A stretch of DNA of 64,000 bases from the NCBI GenBank assembly GCA_001007975.1, contig CP011268.1, forward strand, positions 372,001 to 436,000, written 5' to 3'. Below the pieces are notes generated by a model that was not told the DNA's origin, searched no databases, and worked only from the letters and a program-made list of their open reading frames with translations. Position numbers and translations under genes: made by a program. The DNA comes from a candidate division SR1 bacterium Aalborg_AAW-1. GTDB lineage: Bacteria; Patescibacteriota; Gracilibacteria; Absconditabacterales; Absconditicoccaceae. This document shows, in pieces, positions 59,081-64,000 of the stretch (the stretch's first letter is position 1; every line of letters starts with the position of its first letter).

Positions 59081-59989
59081 TTAATTATTTTCTAACATTT
59101 TGTGAACATCAGAAAGGTGTTTATCATCAACATGGGTATAAATTTGTGTTGTAGTAATAGATGCATGACCAAGCAACGCCTGAACTGAACGAATGTCTGC
59201 TCATTTTTTAAGAAGCTGTGTTGCAAAGCTATGCCTAATAGTATGAGGAGTTATTTTTTTATCAATACCACATAAGGTTTTGTATTTTTTTACAATATCT
59301 TCCACGGCATTACGTGAAAGATGATCAGGACGACGGTTTTTTGTATGCGACACAAACACATAATCACTATCATCCGTCCTTAGTGTCCGATATTCTTCAA
59401 GTTTTTCTAATGCCTCACGAGTAATAAAAGTCGATCTGATCTTACGACCCTTTCCAATAATAGTAAGCTGATTACTATCAGTACGAATACGATCTTTTGT
59501 TAAAGAAATAAGTTCTGATACACGAAGTCAGGTACTGAAAAGAAATGAAAGGAGTGCCGCATCACGAAGTTGAGTAATCTCTTTTTCTTCAAAACGATAA
59601 GGAGCTCAAAGTAAATCATCAAGTTCAACCTCTGTCAGATACGACACTTCACGAGGATCTATTTTTGCAAGATCACACTTATCTGGCGCCAAAGTATCAA
59701 TATCATTACGAAGCAAAAATTTAAGAAAACTACGAATAGCAACGATATGATAGTTAATAGTTTTAATGGATAATGCCTTTTTTTTAAGATGAAGACGGAA
59801 ATTTAAAATATGAAAAGCTATCAGTTGATTGGGTGTGAGTTCTGGTCATAAAAATTCTACAAATCTCCCTAATCGTAACGCATAGTTTTCAATCGTCTTA
59901 GGACTTGAATTTTTGGATTCAGCAAGATAGTGGAAAAACAATTCCAAATATGATGATAGTGGTTGTTGACTTTGCACAATAGTATTCAT
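59081..59989 (-). CDS. xerC/xerD-like: Tyrosine recombinase (XerC/XerD family)
   Basis: 302 aa from ATG 59989. SAM-like N-terminal domain ([19 protein letters not shown]) and catalytic domain with the five active residues: [11 protein letters not shown], the beta-hairpin Lys region ([11 protein letters not shown]), [28 protein letters not shown]. This is the chromosome-dimer resolvase type, which usually acts as a pair. A Xer alone may be normal in small genomes. The gene is not next to an obvious att site or phage gene, so an integrase role is less likely. Confidence 0.9.
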
Positions 59990-60030
59990 GATATGACTAT
60001 AATAAAACACAATTGCATTGCAAGCCAACA

Positions 60031-60052
60031 AAAAAGTCTCTTAAGAGACTTT
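60031..60052. terminator. Perfect 22-bp palindromic terminator
   Basis: AAAAGTCTCTTAAGAGACTTTT is self-complementary, with T and A runs on both sides. It serves the minus gene ending at 60069. Confidence 0.85.
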
Positions 60053-60068
60053 TCAACAATACAGCATC

Positions 60069-61085
60069 TTATTGCACAACACTATTATACAATGATTGTA
60101 AAGTATTATATTGTTCAACCATATCCTGTGTAACTTGCGATGTTGTAGATAATGATTCTATCATAGATTGAGAGTTTTTATACACTACTCTCATCTTTGC
60201 CAATCTTGCATCATTATTACCAATCAAACTATTCATAGCAGTTTGTGCCTGTTCTGAAAGCGTCAGGAGTTGTGTTTGAAATTCAGCTACTGTTGGTAGC
60301 GAACTCGATGAAGGTAACTCAAAGTTTGGATCATAGTTTGATACAGGAAGAGATCCTCATGAAGCACCTGAAACCACCGTACCGGTCATTTGTGTTCATG
60401 TGGTAAGAGCAAAATCAATCGCATTAGTTTCAGAACTACCAGAATTAAATACTGAATCCATAAGTTGATCTGCTTGGTTTGGTCAAGTTGTTTGTGAAGA
60501 TGCATCATCCATTGCATCAGCTAAAGGAGAATCTAAAAGATATTCACCCGCCACTCCATGTGTTTCATCTAGTGTATTCGTAGCATCTGACTCTCCTACG
60601 GTCATGCCGTCAGGATCCATATTTTTTTCTGTCACTCCTGCTAGAGTAGAAAAAGTACCAGTAATACCATTCCAAAATGTTCTCGCCTCTTCAGGATATT
60701 GTACACTCAAAAACCAAACAGCAAAGATAAGAAACAATAGGGTACCAAATGCAGAACCAAGAACTCTCACCCATCCAGGTAGAGAAAATTTTTTATGTTG
60801 AGGTTGTACAACTCATGAAGAAACAATTGGTGTGGTTGATTTATCCAATGATTCTACAGAAAATGATGGAGCCGGAACAGGAGATTGTTGATTTTGTACT
60901 ACAACAGATGGTACAGAAAATGATGGTACAGGTTGTTCTCCTACAATAACTTCAGTTGGTTGAACAACAGGCGTCTGTGATTGCAATCAATCGATAACTT
61001 GTTCCACAGGCGATGGTGTAGTTTGTTGTAAATTTTGTAACATTTGATCAATGTTAAGTCATCATGATGGTTGATTTGGAGTCAT
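60069..61085 (-). CDS. Single-pass membrane protein with Pro/Gln-rich N-terminus
   Basis: 338 aa. The N-terminal cytoplasmic region is rich in Pro, Gln, Ser and Val, with a loose repeat (PVPSFSVPSVVVQ ... PVPAPSFSVES). One membrane helix follows at about 110-130 (GSAFGTLLFLIFAVWFLSVQ), then an acidic Ser/Thr/Gly-rich part and a helical end (TALSEQAQTAMNSLI-type). I do not recognise a family. It has the look of an envelope scaffold or sensor. Confidence 0.7.
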
Positions 61086-61293
61086 AACTAAGAGATATTA
61101 CATAGAATAAATACTACCTATAAGTATAAAGATAATATCTCAAATACCATTTTCTGTGATCTCCACACAAGAGAAAGAAATTGACAAAACACATATTTAT
61201 ATTATAGAATAATGTTATGATATATTTTGTATTGCATAGTTTTTTTCTTTCTCTATACTGACTGATGATATAATTTTCATTACTGCATGAATT

Positions 61294-62307
61294 ATGATAA
61301 ATTTTTTTCAATCAGCTCTTCGAAAAGATATAAAAACCATCGTTTATGGAGATAAGAGTTTTCAGATAACTTTATTTGATAAAGAATTTTTTGGATTACA
61401 AAAAGAAAAAAAAATCTGACCGCTTTCATTGTCATGGTTTCAAGTATTGGGTGTTGAACTCCCAACAAACAATACCCAACGAGTACGTGAAGAAGTCAAA
61501 AGAGTGCAACAAGATTATGGTAATCATCGATGAAACATTTTTTTTCAACGAGGGGTGGTGAATGAAATTTTAGCATTCTATAATATCTCTCACAGATCTC
61601 CAGATTTTGCACCAGGAATGAGAACCACAAGACAAAAACTCGAATCTCGACTTCATCATGAAACCGGTCTGATAGCATCATTTAGAGAAAACATGCCTCT
61701 AGCTACTGTAGTTATAGAAACAAATAAAAGTGATGCAGAACTTCTTAATGATATGAACTCAGGAGCAAAAAATCACGTTCGTAAAGCACTCAATAAAGAT
61801 ATAGATTTTCATATTGCACAACCCCATGAATATGAAACATTCTACGAAGAACGACATAAAGTATCACAAATGAAATGATTTAATATCATTAGTAAACATA
61901 CCTATCTCAAGCTGATGAATTATCTCACAGAAAACAAATGTGGAAATATTTTCATAGCAAGCAAAGATGGTGTCTTATTAGGTTGATCTATTGCTATTTA
62001 TCAAGAAGATACTCTCACCTACCTGTATGGATTCTCTAATCGCGATGAAAGATTTCGCAATGTTGGCGTTCATCAGTTTATTAAATATAAAATGTTTTCA
62101 TGGGCAAGAGAGAATGGTTTACAGTATCTAGATCTTTTTGGGTGAGCACCAACAGGATTTCCAGAACACCCTCTAACGAGTGTGAGTGCGTTTAAAGAAT
62201 CACTCTGAGGAACGAAAATAGAATGGTATGGTAATTATGATATTGTTCTCAATCCAACACTTTATTATAGCTCCAAAACTATATATAGATGGAAACGTAA
62301 AAAATAA
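61294..62307 (+). CDS. FemAB-like peptidyltransferase (GNAT-type lipid II bridge enzyme)
   Basis: 337 aa. The C-terminal GNAT-like part is diagnostic: GNIFIASKDGVLLGGSIAIYQED, LTYLYGFSNRDERFRNVGVHQFI and FSWARENGLQYLDLFGGAPTG, ending KIEWYGNYDIVLNPTLY (family: YxGxxdLvlnp). FemAB proteins add amino acids from aminoacyl-tRNA to lipid II stems. Together with a MurF-like ligase this points to peptidoglycan synthesis with cross-bridges. An alternative is a protein-tagging member of the same fold. Confidence 0.85.
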
Positions 62308-62439
62308 ATAATAATATAGTATAAACAAACACAATTATTATGCACATGTTGTAAACTTTTTCTGTCACAAATATATTATTTTTTCGTAGTATAAGTAGTA
62401 TCTTATACTCGCTTCATATTACAAGCAATTATTCTTCAT

Positions 62440-63744
62440 ATGAAACAAAGTTTAGCTCAACATTTAGCCTCATATCAACCACCTCATCTTAGCACAACAC
62501 ACAGAGCTGCTGTCTATAAAGATTTTTTAGAAAAAAAGCAGAGAAGTCATAATAATAACCGAATTCGTATCTACAAAAGCATAGCTTATAGTATCAGTAC
62601 TCTTGTTGTTATTAGTACAATACTATTTGGTAACTTCTTCGGAATATTTGATTATAAAGCGACTGAGTTTTCACAATCAGTTGTTGCTCAAACCATAGGA
62701 AAGATACTTTCTTCTGAGTGAACATTTACGATATATAATAAAGACAATAGACCTATCGCATGAGATGCTGTAGAAATTACTGATCGTGTTGTTGTTGATG
62801 AAAAATCTCAAGTTAATATACTTGTTTCTGATTCGTTTATTGCACAAGTGAGCGGACCAGCACAATTTGAGATTATTTTAAGCGACGATAAGGAAAGTTA
62901 TACCATAAAATTCATGAATTGATGAGACAATATTGCCATTAATAGTATTAGCGAAAGCGACAAAAACATTAGCATTCAAACGAGCGATGGTGTTGTTATA
63001 AGAAACAATGATAAAGGTCAGAAATTATCATTTTCTGTCAACACCAACACAGCAGATAATCAAAAATCTATTAGTAACGAATCATCTGCACGTATCGAAA
63101 TTATCAATTCTGAAAATACACAAACATCATCTATTGTTGTCCAACCTCAGCACACACTCAGTTTTATCAACAACACAGAGAAAGACAGTATTGAAGTCAT
63201 ATCAGAACAAGCAATACTACCAACACCTATTCTACCTGAAAAACAAACAAATAGCTCTTCAAAACCTATCCCTCAATCACAAACCACACCTGAAGAACAA
63301 ACAAACAACTCTTCAAAACCTATCATAACCAAAAATCAAATTAAAGAGATAAAAACAAATCTCAATATTATATTTGTACAAAATGAATATAATGATCTTG
63401 TAGTATCATATTTTATCAACAATACAAACTCTTACCAGGCTATATTGACTAACATCAACAGTAGGCTAAATAGATTATCAACCATTGCAAACCTTGAACC
63501 AAACACATCTCTAGATCTTACTAATCTTATTATTCATGCCGAAAAAATCATCCAATGATTTGAAAACCTCAAACTTAATCCATCTGTCTACTACAATTTA
63601 AAAGTCATGGTTAATAAATTAAAAGAAATACAAACACACCAACCTGGCCTATTACAAAAAACCAATACTATAAAGTCCGTAGACATCAACTATATACAAT
63701 CTGTCATTAATTTTAATAATGATCTTGCGCATACTTACCTGTAA
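62440..63744 (+). CDS. FecR-like membrane protein
   Basis: 434 aa. A short cytoplasmic N-terminus, one membrane helix (SIAYSISTLVVISTILFGNFF) and an outer FecR-like domain (GTFTIYNKDNRPIAGDAVEIT, VVVDEKSQVNILVSDSFIAQ). The rest has a Ser/Pro/Gln linker with an imperfect repeat (LPEKQTNSSSKPI, PEEQTNNSSKPI) and a helical C-terminal part. FecR proteins usually act with sigma factors; none is adjacent. A cell-surface or anti-sigma role is open. Confidence 0.7.
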
Positions 63745-63751
63745 GAAAAAC

Positions 63752-63779
63752 AACTCCTATCGACAAGAGAGGAGTTTTT
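63752..63779 (+). terminator. Intrinsic terminator after the FecR-like gene
   Basis: AACTCCT, 11-nt loop, AGGAGTT then a T-rich run. Confidence 0.85.
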
Positions 63780-63801
63780 GTTTTATTACTAATACATTAC
63801 G

Positions 63802-64000
63802 ATGAAACATATACATAGGATGTTATGATATAGTATAGGAATTATAATACTATTCAGTATAATTGTTTTATGATATATGTATTATACAACATACCACAAA
63901 AGGAAAGAACATAACACTAATCATATCAATATACTTACAACACTTAAATCAGGACAGTCGTTCTTGATACAATGAACCTACAATCATAATGAGAATATAT
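63802..64000 (+). CDS. Membrane protein, 5' end only (runs off the window)
   Basis: The first 66 codons, with TGA read as Gly, give one N-terminal membrane helix (MLGYSIGIIILFSIIVLGYM) followed by a basic, then polar region. Only the start is present, so no family can be named. A stop is not reached before the window edge. Confidence 0.6.

Noticed and set aside
59081-59989. Xer-like recombinase as an integrase of a mobile element
   Set aside because: No att repeats, phage or plasmid genes are nearby, and the protein matches XerC/D in length and motifs.

Overview
The window comes from a bacterium that reads TGA as glycine (translation table 25), so a Candidate Phyla Radiation member of the Gracilibacteria/Absconditabacteria type. 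The evidence is direct. Read with TGA as stop, rpoC, rpoB, pyrG, the restriction-modification gene, the SulP transporter and many others break into short in-frame pieces. Read with TGA as Gly, each becomes one full-length gene and the Gly falls on invariant motif positions (the NAD kinase GGDG is TGA-TGA-GAT-GGG; the CobW and MinD P-loops also need it). TGG still encodes Trp. The DNA is AT-rich and clear Shine-Dalgarno sequences are scarce. All gene boundaries below are read in code 25. I cannot choose between the two phyla from this sequence.

Layout. 1-2.8 kb: a probable metal-responsive locus. A Fur-family regulator is divergent from a MinD/CooC-type ATPase, a cysteine-synthase-like PLP enzyme fused to a rhodanese domain, and a CobW-family GTPase cut by the window edge; two 15-bp palindromes lie between. 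2.8-14.8 kb (minus strand): the expression core, with uL10 (behind an L10 leader and attenuator), bL12, uS2, a membrane protein, EF-Ts, bS6, bS18, bL34, RpoB and RpoC. 14.8-25.3 kb: an accessory stretch with a single-chain restriction-modification enzyme that carries in-frame repeats, small unknown genes, a secreted GH30 glycosidase, a TspO-like membrane protein, a 1003-residue unknown membrane protein and a lipoprotein. 25.4-30.8 kb: a PriA-like remnant protein, an NrtR-like NUDIX regulator divergent from NAD kinase, a nucleotidase and an NMN adenylyltransferase-like gene, then CTP synthase.

30.8-43.7 kb: a Na/Pi cotransporter, a LapA-like protein, YceI, tRNA-Lys(TTT), a second ribosomal cluster (bL28, bL25, bL19, two unknown basic proteins, uS7, uS12), a flippase, a thioredoxin-like lipoprotein, two unknown proteins, ComF and an AAA ATPase. 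43.9-50.2 kb: a complete F-type ATP synthase operon in the unusual order epsilon-gamma-a-c-b-delta-alpha-beta. 50.3-53.2 kb: a SulP transporter, bL27, bL32 and NusB. 53.3-53.7 kb: tRNA-Lys(CTT) flanked by tRNA-like fragments. 53.7-64 kb: envelope and signalling genes: a MurF-like ligase, lipoproteins, a two-component system, a Xer recombinase, a FemAB-like transferase and a FecR-like membrane protein.

The most unusual points are the Fur/CobW/MinD/PLP-rhodanese module, a dispersed repeat that stays in frame inside the restriction-modification gene only because TGA is sense, the tRNA fragment field, the rearranged ATP synthase operon and the NrtR-NAD module.
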